This document shows, piece by piece, positions 10,620 through 21,149 of a stretch of DNA of 64,000 nt (within the stretch, counting starts at the first letter, position 1; every line of letters starts with the position of its first letter). The stretch is from positions 3,157,501 through 3,221,500 of the forward strand of contig JAMJFZ010000818.1 of NCBI GenBank assembly GCA_026225945.1, written 5' to 3'. The stretch is from Cricetomys ansorgei (lineage: Eukaryota > Chordata > Mammalia > Rodentia > Nesomyidae). The translations under genes and the position numbers were made by a program. The notes under the pieces are model-generated. The model was not told the DNA's origin. It saw nothing but the letters and a program-made list of their open reading frames with translations, and did no database searches.

Positions 10620-10790
10620 GGCCCGCAGCACTTTACACGGTGTCCTTTAATTTTTACGACAATGCCATTGGCGTAGGCACTGGCCATTATCTATAGTTTT
10701 AAGATGAGCAGGCTCGGGCTTAGAAAGGTTAATGAGTTGTTCAAAGTCACACAGCCAGCTTTATCTGATCCCAGAAAGGTCTGGGACTCT
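10620..10790 (-). repeat. MIR relic
   Basis: 'aagatgagcaggctcgggcttagaaagg...tgttcaaagtcacacagccag' is the complement of the MIR core, preceded by the MIR 3' end-like 'ttacgacaatgccattggcgtaggca'. Confidence 0.8.
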
Positions 10791-10893
10791 TGAACAATTA
10801 ACTCTGCTTAAACCGAGAGGCGCCTGCAATTTCCTGCTACGGAGGACAGGCGGCCACCACCAGCCCGGGCGGGCAAACGCCGCCGGGGCTCTG

Positions 10894-10908
10894 CTGCCCC
10901 CTGGTGGC
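10894..10908 (-). promoter_or_regulatory. CTCF binding motif, perfect core match
   Basis: The 15-mer CTGCCCCCTGGTGGC, read on the minus strand, fits all 15 positions of the CTCF consensus NCCACNAGRKGGCRS. It sits in a CpG-rich unique stretch (10,850-10,940) outside any SINE. CTCF would anchor chromatin loops or block enhancers. Binding itself is inferred. Confidence 0.65.
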
Positions 10909-10964
10909 CACGCGCGGCCACGTCAGTCCGCACTCCCTGGGTAGAAGAAAAAAAAGAGAAATAA

Positions 10965-10965
<1 letters not shown>

Positions 10966-11021
<56 letters not shown>
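10966..11021. repeat. (TG)n microsatellite
   Basis: About 28 uninterrupted TG units, which also produce meaningless Cys-Val open frames. Confidence 0.98.
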
Positions 11022-11022
<1 letters not shown>

Positions 11023-11159
11023 GCTTCCAGAAGCCTCCATTTAGACCACACACCAGCAATTACAAGGTCACCCCTGGTCACGTGGCTGACTGTAGCAAAT
11101 GTTATTTTTCTCCGTTTGTTTATTTACTTCTTTGTTTCATCGCCGTTGCTTGTTGGAAA

Positions 11160-11370
11160 CAGTGTTTCACTTTGGAGCCCAGACTGGTTTAGAACTTGGT
11201 AGCCCAGCTTGACCTTGAACTCTCACCGAGTCTCCTGCCTCAGCTTCTAAAATGCTGGGAGTACAAGCCTGCACCACTCCGTGCCTGCTGAGGCAGGCTG
11301 GTTTGCTGTGCTGAGATTACACTTGCAAGTTCACCACGTGGAAGTCCAGCGCTCTACATGCGGGCTACAT
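11160..11370 (-). repeat. B4-like SINE, diverged
   Basis: The complement of a B1-like part is visible ('gtttcactttggagcccagactgg', 'tcctgcctcagcttctaaaatgctggga'), followed by a poorly preserved ID-like half. Confidence 0.5.
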
Positions 11371-11412
11371 GTGAATGGGATTTGGCTAAAAAGTTTTTTT
11401 CCTAAATTAAAG

Positions 11413-11534
11413 GTTCTTATTTATTGGAGATGAGGGTTTACTATGTAGACCAGACTGGCTTCAATGGCAGAGATCCACCTGCCTCTGCCTTCCCTGGGTG
11501 CTGGGATCGAAAATACACAGCACCACACCCAACT
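11413..11534 (-). repeat. B1 SINE, partial
   Basis: 'gagatgagggtttactatgtagaccagactggctt', 'gagatccacctgcctctgcctt' and 'ggtgctgggatcga' mark a diverged minus-strand B1. Confidence 0.8.
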
Positions 11535-11548
11535 TAAAACATTTTTAG

Positions 11549-11765
11549 GGGCTAGGGAGATGGCTTAAAAGTTAAGAGCACTTGTTGCTCTTTCTGAGGA
11601 CCTGAGTTTGATTCCCAGCACCCATAACGGTGGCTCACAACGGTTGGTGGCTCCAGTTCCAGGGGATCTGATGCCCTCTTCTGACCTCCACAGGTACCAC
11701 GTGGTACACATACACATACATGCGGGCAGAACACGCACACATAAAATAAAATGAATAATTTTAAA
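11549..11765 (+). repeat. B2 SINE
   Basis: Full-length B2: 'ggggctagggagatggct', 'cctgagtttgattcccagcac', 'gatgccctcttctgacctcc' and 'gcgggcagaacacgcacacataaaat'. Confidence 0.95.
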
Positions 11766-11799
11766 AATTAGAAACAAAACAACAAAAATAAATAAAAAT

Positions 11800-12050
11800 T
11801 CTTTAATTATGTCTATTTATTTATTTATGGTTGTTTGTTTATGTATGTATGTTGTTTGGTTGTTTATTTATGTATGTATGTATTTATTTATTTATATGTG
11901 TGGGTGCACACACACCACAGTGCTCCTGTGGCAGTCTGAGGACAACTTGCTGGAGTCTGTTCTCTCTTTCCCTCATGTGGGGGGTCCTGGGGATTGAACT
12001 CAGGTTGTTAAGTCTTGTCAGCAAGCCCCTTAACCAGTTGCTAGGTTCTG
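11800..12050 (-). repeat. B3 SINE with expanded TTTA/TATG tail
   Basis: The right part is minus-strand B3 ('gtctgaggacaacttgctggagtctgttctctc', 'ctcatgtggggggtcctggggattgaactcagg'). The left 90 bp are mixed TTTA, TTTG and TATG units. Confidence 0.8.
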
Positions 12051-12059
12051 TGATGAGCT

Positions 12060-12470
12060 TCAGGAAGGCCCACGAACTCAAGGGACTGTGTCTCGAGGTC
12101 CTGAAGGGATATACTACTTTCCCTTAGTTTAGGGGTCCTGGGGTGATGTCAGCATGCTGTGACCCAGAGAAGTTCAGCTAAAGGTCAGAATGAAGCTGAC
12201 AGCGGAGAAGGAAGGCAGTGACTTCAGGAGGCTCCAGAGCCACGGGGACACAAACTGTGGAGGCTGTGGCGGTTCCCAGAGGGTTTGAGTTGGGGTCTGT
12301 TTGTCTTTCTCTTACAAACACTGGTCCTCACTGATGTGCACACAGATCCCATGAGTAAATCACACAGAATATTAGTAATCATACCGAGACTGCATAATAT
12401 TAACAATTATGGATTTTTCTGAATGGTTGGCATTTGCATGTCTCTTCTCGTCCTCTTTTCCTTACGTCTC
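12060..12470. other. Unique sequence, nothing recognised
   Basis: No repeat or gene signature. Confidence 0.4.
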
Positions 12471-12471
12471 T

Positions 12472-12566
12472 GTTGACAGGGTCTCACTATGTAGCCCAGG
12501 CTGGCCCTGAGTGCATGGATCCTCCTGCCTCAACTGTTCTATTGTGAGCGCACCTGGTCTAATGAA
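12472..12566 (-). repeat. B1-derived fragment
   Basis: 'gacagggtctcactatgtagcccaggctggccctgagtgcatggatcctcctgcctcaa' is the complement of a B1-like unit, 5' truncated. Confidence 0.7.
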
Positions 12567-12619
12567 AGAATTCTCCATCAACACCACCCTGTCTGTGTTC
12601 TAATGTTTGGTTTTCACTG

Positions 12620-12737
12620 TGTTTGTTTGTGACAAGGTTTCGGGTAGCCCAGGCTATACCTTGACCTCTAACCTTGACCTCCCAATCCTCTTGCCTCTGA
12701 CTCCAAAAAGTGCTGGCATGGGCCACCACAGCTCATC
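12620..12737 (-). repeat. B1-derived fragment
   Basis: 'ggtagcccaggctataccttgacctctaacc', 'aatcctcttgcctctgactcc' and 'gtgctggcatgggccaccaca' mark a second diverged copy beside the previous one. Confidence 0.65.
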
Positions 12738-12739
12738 TG

Positions 12740-13500
12740 TCCTTGTGGCTTTTATCCTTAGATCTGTAAAGTTGGGTCCACCTCGGTTTTCTGTCTGTAC
12801 GCCTTTGTTTACCGTATTTCCTCCACCTGATTTATCTATGGGGAACCAGTTTTCCAGTGATCAAAGAAAGATGCTCAGAGAGCAAATGTTTCAGAGACGC
12901 ACCCCCTCCCCCCGAAGCTGTCTCTCCGGTTTAAACCACACATCCTACTGAACCTCGGTTTTCCCAAGCATATATCAGGCAGGACAAGCACCCAAGATGT
13001 GCAAGGTTGACATGACTTAGTTAAATCCTGGGACAGGGCAGGCTCTCTGTACTGGTGATAGGTTTTATCTCATGAGGCTTTTTTTTCCCCCTTAGTAGTT
13101 TTAAGGTCATGGTCAAGGTTCAGGGAAGGAGGTGGCCTGGAGGAGGAAATGCCTGGTTTGAATTTTCCCATCATGAACCTTTCTCTAGGTTAATGAGCAC
13201 GGATATCAGGGGCTCAGGGCACTGCTGTGTGTCCCCAGAGAGGACAGAATCCCCAGAAGCCCTTAGGCCTCCAGCTAATGTCTTCCCACACTCAACAAGG
13301 CAAGTTCCCACAATCTCGGGCCTCTCTCCAAGGAATATAGAGTGCGAAGGAACAGGAATGAGTCCCACTGTGCGAGGTGACTCCACAATGCTTTCTGATG
13401 GACCAGAAGCTGGGAGCATAAGTTCCGATGAAGGGGAATGGCTAAGTCTATGGATTTCATGTTGAGGATGCCCCTTCAGTTCTGATGCATACTGAGAAAG
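12740..13500. other. Unique sequence, nothing recognised
   Basis: The plus-strand open frames at 12,607-12,951 and 13,109-13,465 show no domain or compositional support for coding. Confidence 0.4.
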
Positions 13501-13592
13501 GACAGTCGAGGTTGACTTCTGGCCTCCACATGCATGCACACACACGTGCACACACACACATGCATGCATACCTGCACTCATTGGATTGTATC

Positions 13593-13597
<5 letters not shown>

Positions 13598-13637
<40 letters not shown>
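13598..13637. repeat. (CA)n microsatellite
   Basis: About 20 CA units. The preceding 90 bp is an irregular CA/TG stretch that looks like a decayed SINE tail. Confidence 0.95.
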
Positions 13638-13639
<2 letters not shown>

Positions 13640-13867
13640 TGATTGTGGGCCTCTGTCTTTCTTCACCGTTCACTGCACCCAGGGTCATGATGGGGTGACC
13701 AGCTTTCCCACGTCCTGAACTCTTCCCTAAAGCAAGATACTGCCTGGCCCGGGAACTTTCTGGAATAAACCTTTTCTCCAAGTAAACTGGTTATCTCAGG
13801 GACTTTTGGTTATCTTGGCGATAACTCTTCCTTATGTAAGGTAGGAACTCTGCCCGCTAAGGCTGAT

Positions 13868-14225
13868 CTTGTTTGGTTGGATCAACTTGGCCAGGTTGGG
13901 AGTTGTGTGGGAGATTAGCTAAGGATAGCCCTGGGCGTGTCAGGATTTCACCTCTGGAGAAGATCCAGCCTGGGGGCGGAAGCTCTGACCTGATCAGGAG
14001 ATTCAACCCTGGGTTGGTTCATGATGCCACACGATGGCACAGGGGTGGGGGAGGCTGTAGGTGGGTGACAGGAGGACCTAGCTGGGGAAGGTGCGTGCTG
14101 AAGGAATACCCTGGGGACTCTATCCAATCCCTCCCTGTTTCCTTCGCTTCAGGGCCACAGTGATGTTCAAAGGTGACGCCATGCCCGTTTTTTGAAAGAT
14201 ACAAATGCTTCTTTTAATAAACATT
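13868..14225 (+). repeat. Possible old rodent LTR-like repeat
   Basis: 'gttggatcaacttggccagg' at the left and AATAAA at 14,216 near the right recall the LTR-like repeats elsewhere in this window, but the middle is not recognisable. Weak call. Confidence 0.25.
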
Positions 14226-14329
14226 AAGGAAAGACCAAGACAACACATCTCTCTCCTTTTATTTATTTGACGTTTCCCCCTCCTTTTGCCCCTCCCTCTC
14301 TCCTCTCTCTCTTTCCCTTTTCCTTTTTC

Positions 14330-14425
14330 TATTTGGCAGTCTTACCATGTAGGGCAGGCTAGCCTCCAACTCACAATCCTCCTGTCTCAGCTTTCCCAAG
14401 TGTTGGGACTCAGGCACATACCGAG
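14330..14425 (-). repeat. B1-derived fragment
   Basis: 'gcagtcttaccatgtagggcaggctagcctccaactcacaatcctcctgtctcag' is a diverged minus-strand B1/B4 part, preceded by a CT-rich run (14,268-14,330). Confidence 0.65.
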
Positions 14426-14617
14426 TATTTATTCGTATATGTATATTTCCTTATCCCAGAGACAAGAATAAAATAATGCCTGTTTCACAGTGAAGCTAGA
14501 AAAAACTATAACTCATCTATGAGAAATTTCTAGAACATATAAACTGGTGTCTAAATTTTTTTTGAGGGGTATAACCTGCACCTCATCCTTGTGGTCATGG
14601 GAAGCACCTGGCCCTAC

Positions 14618-14745
14618 CTTTCTGTCTTACAGATAAACAGACTGTGGCTCAGAGAAATTAAACAACATGTCTAGGGGATGACACAGCTAGTTCACAAGAC
14701 CTGGATTCAAACCCAGGCCACGGGGCTTTAGCAAACATGGTGTAA
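14618..14745 (-). repeat. MIR relic
   Basis: 'cagactgtggctcagagaaattaaacaacatgtctaggggatgacacagctag' and 'gacctggattcaaacccagg' are the complement of the MIR core, well preserved. Confidence 0.9.
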
Positions 14746-15277
14746 GCACTGAACTGGCTCTCCGTGAGGGAATTAGACTGTTTTATTGTCAACACGGATG
14801 GAACTGTGGAAAAGATCCGATCCAGAGAATCAGTAAACAGAAGCCAATGGCAGGCAAGAAGGCACAGATGGGTCAGGAGGTCAGCACTGACCTCAGGCTG
14901 TGTCCTTTACTGCTTGCTGCCCACGGAACACCCCCTCACCTTCTGACCAGCCACAGGCTGAGGGGACCGACCTGAAGGTGCTCTGATCGCCTCCTACCTG
15001 AAGTCACTGAGCCTCTGAGAAGACATCTGCTCAGCCCACACCTTGCCCTGCCCAGAAGTGTTTTATCTTTTTGTTTTTTAATACAGGTTTTTGATTTTTG
15101 CCTTGGTTTTACCAGGAAAACAACGTTATAAAAACCCTGGTAAAATGAAGGGCAGAGTAAGGACAGAAAATCACCATCGCTTTCTCCTGCATCCCAGAAC
15201 CTCACTCCCCAGCAGAAATAAAGGCTGCTAACTTTCTGAGTGGCTTTCTTCAGTTTCAATCCTTCTCTTTTGTGGGG

Positions 15278-15357
15278 AGGGGCTTTGCTGGGGATGGAAC
15301 CCAGTGCCTCTTGCCTGTGAGGCAAACACTCTACCACCAAGCTACAGATTCCACCCT
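15278..15357 (-). repeat. ID-type SINE
   Basis: 'ggggatggaacccagtgcctcttgcctgtgaggcaaacactctaccaccaagctaca' is the reverse complement of an ID head. Confidence 0.75.
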
Positions 15358-15619
15358 TAATTCTTATCTTTAGAGGTAGGAAACACCACACGATCTTACT
15401 TTCTCAAAAGCTGTGTTTTTTAGCATACAGTGTATAACATACATTTTACCATGTCAGTACATTGACACACACATGCACACACACACTCACACACCCCACA
15501 CACACCCGCAGGGAGTCTCTCCCGACATAGCCACGGTGGAGTTGTTCTCACGGGTCTCCAGCTGACGGACCTGGAAGTCGCTTCCGGTTTCCGCTGTTGG
15601 CTTTCAACACTTCTGTGTG

Positions 15620-15852
15620 GGCTGTGTGGAAATAGCTCAGTGAGCAGAGAGCTTGCTCAGCCGTGGAGCAAGTCCTGGGGCCCATCCTCCGCAGGACATA
15701 AGCCAGGTGTGATGGCCCCACCCGTCGCCCCAGCGCTTGGGTGGATATGGAGGCAGGAGGATCAGGGGTTCAAATTAGTCACTGGCTACATAGTGAGTTT
15801 GAGGACAGACTGAGCCACCTAAGAGGCTGTCTTAAAACAAATAAGTAAACAA
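15620..15852 (+). repeat. B4 SINE
   Basis: The ID-like half ('gaaatagctcagtgagcagagagcttgctc') is followed by a B1-like half ('ccccagcgcttgggtggatatggaggcaggaggatcagg') and an A-rich tail. This fused order defines B4. Confidence 0.75.
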
Positions 15853-15872
15853 AACAGGGATATAGTTTCATG

Positions 15873-15927
15873 CCCTTCCTTCCTTCCTTCCTTCCTTTCT
15901 TCCTTCCTTTCTCTTTCTGTCTTTTTT
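15873..15927. repeat. (CTTC)n microsatellite
   Basis: Tandem CTTC/CTTT units form the expanded tail of the following minus-strand B1. Confidence 0.93.
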
Positions 15928-16025
15928 GAGACAGGCTTTCTCTGTGTAAAGCCCTGGCTGTCCTGGAGCTCACTTTGTAGATCAGGCTGGCCTGGAACTC
16001 GGAGACCTGCCTGCCTCTGCCTCTT
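15928..16025 (-). repeat. B1 SINE, 5' truncated
   Basis: 'gagacaggctttctctgtgtaaagccctggctgtcctggagctcactttgtagatcaggctggcctggaa' is clear minus-strand B1 lacking the GGGATTAAAGG end. Confidence 0.9.
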
Positions 16026-16029
16026 GTGT

Positions 16030-16615
16030 ATTTCTGAACGACAGGTTAGTAGAAACGAAGGCACAGTCTCTCAGATAAGTCCATTGTCTCTGTGAGCTCT
16101 CAGCTATGTAGTCAAGGGGTGGGATTTCTCCTGGCTGTTCTGTGGGTGTCTCACTTGAGTCCCCTCAACATGCTCGGCTCCCTGCTGGAAATCTAGAAGG
16201 ATGTCCCATCCAAGCCTGTCCCCAGAGACCCCCAGACCCACCCCTGTGCCCACCATCCATGGATCACAAACACATGGCAAAGCTTTTACCCGTTGAGCCC
16301 TTTTCTTTTTTCTTTGTTTCCATTCATTTACTTACTGTGTGTGAATTTACTGTCCAGGGCATGTCAATTACCCTTTCAGCCACCAGGGACCAGGACTGAG
16401 TGACCCACAGTAGCAGGGGAGAGTTTGCCAAGTCCCTGTGAAAGAGTCTGAGATGTCTGCTCCAAGGGAAAAAGAAGCAAAGGGCAGAGGGCAGAGGTCA
16501 CGGAGGCCTGGTGAGGTCAGCATTCCCAAGGGTCTCATTGGAATGCAGCATGTCCAGGACTGAACTCAGATGAGTTCAGATGAATATCCAAGTTTTGAAA
16601 AAATTAATATTATCA
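16030..16615. other. Unique sequence, nothing recognised
   Basis: No repeat, exon or notable motif. Confidence 0.4.
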
Positions 16616-16619
16616 TTAC

Positions 16620-16993
16620 CATTATTGTTATGTGTGTGTGTGCATACACACTCATGTGGCAGCTGGCATGTGGAGGTCAAGGAACAATTTCATGGAGTCT
16701 CTCTTACTTTTAAAAAACAACTTATCATCCATTTTTATGTACATTGGTGTTTTGCCTGCATCATGTATGTCTTATACAGGGGTGTCAGATCCCTTGGAAC
16801 AGGAGTTACAGACAGCTGTGAGCTGCCATGTGGGTGCTGGGATTTGAACCTGGGTCCTCCAGAAGAGCATCCTCCAGAAGAGCTGCCAGTGCTCTTAACC
16901 GGTGAGCCATCTCACCAGCCCCACCTTGTTCTACTTTCACATGGGTTCTCGGGCAAGCACCTTCGCCTGCTGAGCCATTTTGCCGCCCACCCC
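16620..16993 (-). repeat. B3 SINE interrupted by a B2
   Basis: The left part (16,620-16,710, 'tgtggaggtcaaggaacaa') and the right part (16,922-16,993, 'cacatgggttctcgggcaagcaccttcgcctgctgagccat') are the two halves of one minus-strand B3. The B2 at 16,716-16,921 lies between them. Confidence 0.65.
16716..16921 (-). repeat. B2 SINE nested in B3
   Basis: Full minus-strand B2 ending in 'gagccatctcaccagcccc'. It carries a 15-bp-period tandem duplication of 'tcctccagaagagc' (16,855-16,868 and 16,870-16,883), so this copy has one extra unit. Confidence 0.92.
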
Positions 16994-17106
16994 CAAATAC
17001 TTTGAGGGTGTTGTTGACCCAGCTGGTAAGAGTCTCTTCCTACTTTCCTCGTAAAATGTTTTCATTTACAAACTCTCCCTGACAATGAGCATACACACAC
17101 ATATGT

Positions 17107-17127
17107 GAGAGTGAGTGAGAGAGAGAG

Positions 17128-17161
<34 letters not shown>
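17107..17161. repeat. (GA)n microsatellite
   Basis: Polypurine GA units with short interruptions, 55 bp. Confidence 0.93.
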
Positions 17162-17163
<2 letters not shown>

Positions 17164-17221
17164 TCCTTGGTGTCTGTAGGGATCCATCTGCTCCATACCT
17201 CACCTCATATAAAATGGCAGT

Positions 17222-17366
17222 GTGCCAGGAATGGAGGCGCACACCTTTAATCCCAACACATGGGAGGCAGAGGCAGGCAGATCTTTCTGAGTTTGAGGCC
17301 AGTCTGGTCTACGGAGTGAGGCCCTGGTTCATAAAAATTTAAAAAGAAAAGAAAAAAAAAAAAAAA
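17222..17366 (+). repeat. B1 SINE
   Basis: 'gcgcacacctttaatcccaacacatgggaggcagaggcaggcagatc' and 'gaggccagtctggtctac' with an A-rich tail. The 3' half is shortened. Confidence 0.92.
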
Positions 17367-17424
17367 GAGGGGAGGTAGCACATCATTTCCTTTATCATTC
17401 GTGTCTCCTTTGCTTTCATTTGGT

Positions 17425-17528
17425 TTTTGGAGACAGGGACTCATGTGGTTCAGGCTGGCCTTGAACTCCTGTTGCTCCTGCTTCTACCTCCTCAGTGGAC
17501 TATAGGTGTGTACCGCCATGCTTGGCTC
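17425..17528 (-). repeat. B1-derived SINE
   Basis: 'ggagacagggactcatgtggttcaggctggccttgaactcct' and 'ataggtgtgtaccgccatgcttggct' in minus orientation. Confidence 0.75.
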
Positions 17529-17729
17529 CCGTATACTTTGCACTGTCTGTAGGTGACTTACAGCATGTCCTGCAATGGCTGACGCACTTAACTATATGCA
17601 GTGTGGTTTGGGAATCCGAACATGGACAGGACAGATTTTTCAAAGTTTTTCCATTTGCAGCGGGTCAACTCCAAGATTGCGGAACTCTGGGCAGGATGTT
17701 TCCCCCTATTTCAGTTTTTAAAAATGACA

Positions 17730-17730
<1 letters not shown>

Positions 17731-17787
<57 letters not shown>
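17731..17787. repeat. (GT)n microsatellite
   Basis: About 28 pure GT units. It encodes only spurious Cys-Val frames. Confidence 0.98.
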
Positions 17788-17788
<1 letters not shown>

Positions 17789-17794
17789 CTGCTT

Positions 17795-17880
17795 CTACTC
17801 TGTGGACCTTAGGGTTTGAACTTATGTCACAAACCTTGGCAACAGGAACCCATGCACTGAGCTATCTCGCTGGCTCCAGC
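17795..17880 (-). repeat. ID-like half of a B4 SINE
   Basis: 'gggtttgaacttatgtcacaaaccttggcaacaggaacccatgcactgagctatctcgctggctcc' is the complement of a tRNA-like SINE head. Confidence 0.5.
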
Positions 17881-18584
17881 CTCATTCCGTTTTGCTACAC
17901 AGTTTCTCAAAGGGATAAAAATGAGCCATTGAGCTGGTTCACATCCCTGGCAATACTATGTGAGGCCCATGGCTGTCCACTTCACCAGGGCTTAGTGATT
18001 GACAGTTCCTTGAATTTTATATCTTTCCGGTCAGGGGCCCCCTGACATGGAAGCCATCAGAAACTGTGATAATACCTCCCAGAACTTCCATTTGGCATTC
18101 CTTTCTTCCCTCTGCTTCTGTACTTCCAACATGGCCACCTTGTCCTGCAGTTAGAACCCGGGGCCTTGTGCATGACAGTCTATTGTCCTGCCATGAGCTC
18201 CAGTGCACCCCTGAGGTAGTACCTCCCACCCATCCAAACCCTTTCTCCTGAGAGCTAATGGGGGGAAGCCAGTGCCTCTGCCTAGGGACAGAGAGTCCGG
18301 TTGGAGCCAGTTCTAATGCAGCCTTCCAAGGATTCAGTCTACACCCAGCCATTTTCAGAACAGCAGCCACCAAACTAAAACCAACATATACCATAGACGG
18401 TACAACATGCAACACAGGACATACGAATCACACAGCACACAGCTCAGCACCAGTGCAGTGAGGGAACTCTGCCTTTAGGTGGTCCTCTCAGGTTTCTACT
18501 TGTGGCGAAAGGCCCACCTTCCTGTGAAGGAGAAGCCAGAAGGACCCTGCTTCCATTGGCCTTGATCCAGCCAAAGTCACCATA
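17881..18584. other. Unique sequence, nothing recognised
   Basis: The minus-strand open frame at 18,017-18,415 (132 codons) overlaps no repeat but shows no recognisable protein features. Confidence 0.35.
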
Positions 18585-18862
18585 TATTGCAGAAGTTTAT
18601 TTTTAGTTATGTATAAAATGGTTGTTCTATGCACTGTTGGGTAAGGGGCTAACTTAGGTCTTGGCATTTTGTATTATCTGCAAGTATTGGATTTCTGTGG
18701 GGAATGTTTGATTCCTTATGATCTGCACCTGAGGAGTTCTGAATCAATAAAAACACCTGAGCTCAGAAGCTCAGGGTTCCCATGTCCAGGGTGGCACTGG
18801 CCATGATGGTGGTTCCCTCTGCTGAGGCCTGGAAAGGGTTGCACATATGAGAATGTTCCTTG
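18585..18862 (+). repeat. ERVK-type solo LTR, 3' truncated
   Basis: It matches the 28,156-30,195 provirus LTR in opposite orientation: 'gaagtttatttttagtt', 'ttctgaatcaataaaaacacctgagctcag', 'ggttccctctgctgagg'. AATAAA lies inside at about 18,747. The last 40 bp or so of the LTR are missing. Degenerate viral relic, non-coding. Confidence 0.85.
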
Positions 18863-18864
18863 CA

Positions 18865-20069
18865 TGCACACAATAAATGCAATTTAGAAAATTAAAGTAT
18901 AGGTCTGCCACAGCTACTCAGGGTTAATCCACTGCAGACTCACTAGTGCAAGGGTTTGACATTCTCTGTTTCCTCTAGGGAGCCCTGCCTTCGTCACACA
19001 GGGTGGGACGTGTAAGGCTGCTCTGGGTATCTTCGATGGATGTCGTATGTACTGACTTCTACTTTCCATCCAGGCTTCCCCATGAGAAGTGGGTCAGAGT
19101 GTCCTGGAGCCAAGGTGGTGCACAGCTCCCAAAGCAGAAAGGAAGGCTGGTGAGGTGTCCCGGTACCTGCTTTCTTGGCAGATGAAAGGAAAATGGGGGT
19201 GCCAGTGAGCGCCAGCACAAGCTTGAGCTCCCCTTCCTGGCTTTATTTGCTTCCTTCCTGCATGAGGAGCCCACAGCAGGCTCTTCATTATATTAACTAC
19301 CAGGGCCTTTTCTACGGCTTGCCGGGAAATGGTAGGTTATTGGTGACTAATGACCCCTTCCCTTTTCTGAGAAGCCAGCCAGCCCAGGATCATCATGGCA
19401 GGCTTTCTCATGACCTCTTTCTGACCTCCTGTGTTTATGAAGAGTAGGTGAGAAGGTCCCCAGCCAACAACTGAGAGCCACTGAGAGGCCAGAATCAAAG
19501 TCTTAGGCATTAAATATCCACAGAGCCCCTGCCACCCTGCCGCCCTGCCACCCTGCCACCAAGCCCAGCCTTCAGGATCCAGGCAGATGCAATGTAAAGG
19601 AGCCCACAGGTTTACTAAGACAGGGAGCATGGAGCAGGTGTGGACCTCCGGAACCGCCAGAGTTTGTTTATATGATATAGTATATAATTGTGGGAAAAGA
19701 AGAATTTGTGCAGCTGAAATATTGACCTGGGAATTGTAATATTTGTAATATTACAAATTGCAGTTATACTATTTGAAGCAAGAAAATTTTGGTAAAAGTT
19801 GAGTATTGTGCCCAGCCCGTGGCACGGTGCCCCCCCGCCCCCCCCCCCAGGCTCTGGCTTCATCTTCATGACTATCTTCTGTCTTACGTGTGACAAGCAT
19901 CCAACCGGGAACTCCAAAAGTAAAAGCAGATAAAAATGAGCAGGAAGTTAAGTCAGGTTTGGCCCCTTGGAGACGTTCGGTATAAAGAGGGCCACGTGGG
20001 ACGGCACAGCGGGTGTCCTGGGATGGAGGGTCAGTTCTGAGAGGGAAGTTAGGGATGCAGTTCGTGGCC
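18865..20069. other. Unique sequence with small simple repeats
   Basis: Contains a short CCACCCTGC-type tandem (about 19,530-19,561) and a C-run (19,831-19,850). Otherwise unremarkable. Several overlapping minus-strand frames near 19,000-19,290 are not protein-like. Confidence 0.4.
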
Positions 20070-20160
20070 CCCACGCTCCAGGAATCAAGGCAGACCACCT
20101 GAGCCACCAGTGGGTGTTGGAAACAGAACTCGGGTCCTCCCCAAGAGCAGCTAGGTTCCC
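20070..20160 (-). repeat. B2 fragment
   Basis: 'gagccaccagtgggtgttggaaacagaactcgggtcctccccaagagcag' is the central part of a minus-strand B2. Head and tail are lost. Confidence 0.7.
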
Positions 20161-20289
20161 AGGTGTCTCTGTTGATGTCCTTATTTGTAGATTGTCAGCT
20201 TAAATGTACAGCCAGGAACATGAGGGCTTTAGAGAGTCCATTGATGACAATTCCTGCCCTGCCTGGTATGAGTTACCATGGTGGTTGTT

Positions 20290-20437
20290 GTTTTGGTTTT
20301 TTGAGACAGGTTTCCTTGTGTAGCCCTGGCTGTCCTGGAACACACTCTGTAGATCAGGCTGGCCTCGAACTCACAGAGATCCACCTGCCTCTGCCTCCTG
20401 AGTGCTGGGATTAAAGGTATACACCACCACAGTCCAG
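20290..20437 (-). repeat. B1 SINE
   Basis: Full minus-strand B1: 'tgagacaggtttccttgtgtagccctggctgtcctggaa', 'gagtgctgggattaaaggtatacaccaccaca'. Confidence 0.96.
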
Positions 20438-20439
20438 TT

Positions 20440-20720
20440 AGGTTACTCTTCTTGTTGCTATGATGAAATGCCTGGCAGTAGCAGCTTGGAGAAGGGGGTC
20501 TTGGCTTAGGGTTTGAGGGAGCAGTCCAGCATGGCAGAGAAGGCATGGCGGATTACAAGTGGCTGGAGCTTGTACCTGGGATGTCTGGATGGCCTGGGAA
20601 ACAGAGGGATCAGGCAAGAAGCAATGCCAGCTTTACCCCCAGTGGCCCCCTTCCTCCAGCATGGCCCCAACTCCAGAAGGTTCCAAGCTTCCCAGTGCAG
20701 ACACATGAGTCTGTGGGGGG
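20440..20720 (-). repeat. Rodent LTR-like repeat
   Basis: 'gttactcttcttgttgctatgatgaaatgcc' opens a block of the same type as 55,066-55,735. The common muroid end 'ttctattgctgtgataaaac' is recognisable. I cannot name the family. The layout resembles MaLR-type LTRs. Confidence 0.45.
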
Positions 20721-20923
20721 ACGTTTCACATTAAAGCCAGAACATGACTGGTTACCACTGGGTTACCACTGTTGTGGGAGGGCTCGGCTGGATCTGAACT
20801 CATCTCGGAGACCAGTCTCTGGCCATGTCTGCGGGGAATTTTCTAGATTAGGCTCATTGAAGAACCACCTTAATGTGAGCAACAGTATTCCACTGACTGG
20901 GCTAATTTTTTAAAAATCTTCTT

Positions 20924-20925
<2 letters not shown>

Positions 20926-20978
<53 letters not shown>
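20926..20978. repeat. (TTTA)n microsatellite
   Basis: About 13 pure TTTA units form the tail of the next B3. Confidence 0.96.
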
Positions 20979-21147
20979 TCTGTGTGTGCGCACGTGCATG
21001 CGCACGCCTCCCGTATTGAATAGGTAGAGGTCAGAGGACAACTTTCAGTAGTCAGTGTTCTCCTACCACTTGAGGTGAGGGCAAAGAACTCGGGTCCTTA
21101 GGCTTGGCAGCAAGCTCCTTTACCCACCGAACCATCTTCCCCCCCCC
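20979..21147 (-). repeat. B3 SINE
   Basis: 'gtagaggtcagaggacaactttcagtagtcagtgttctcctaccactt' and 'cttaggcttggcagcaagctcctttacccaccgaaccat' in minus orientation. Confidence 0.9.
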
Positions 21148-21149
21148 CT

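Noticed and set aside
10808..11202. Cys-Val or His-Thr repeat proteins
   Set aside because: Pure (TG)n/(CA)n translated. The same applies at 8,969, 13,598, 17,731, 22,378, 26,337, 34,060 and 59,526.
19530..19561. CCACCCTGC tandem as a possible coding or regulatory minisatellite
   Set aside because: Only about three to four imperfect units and no flanking structure.
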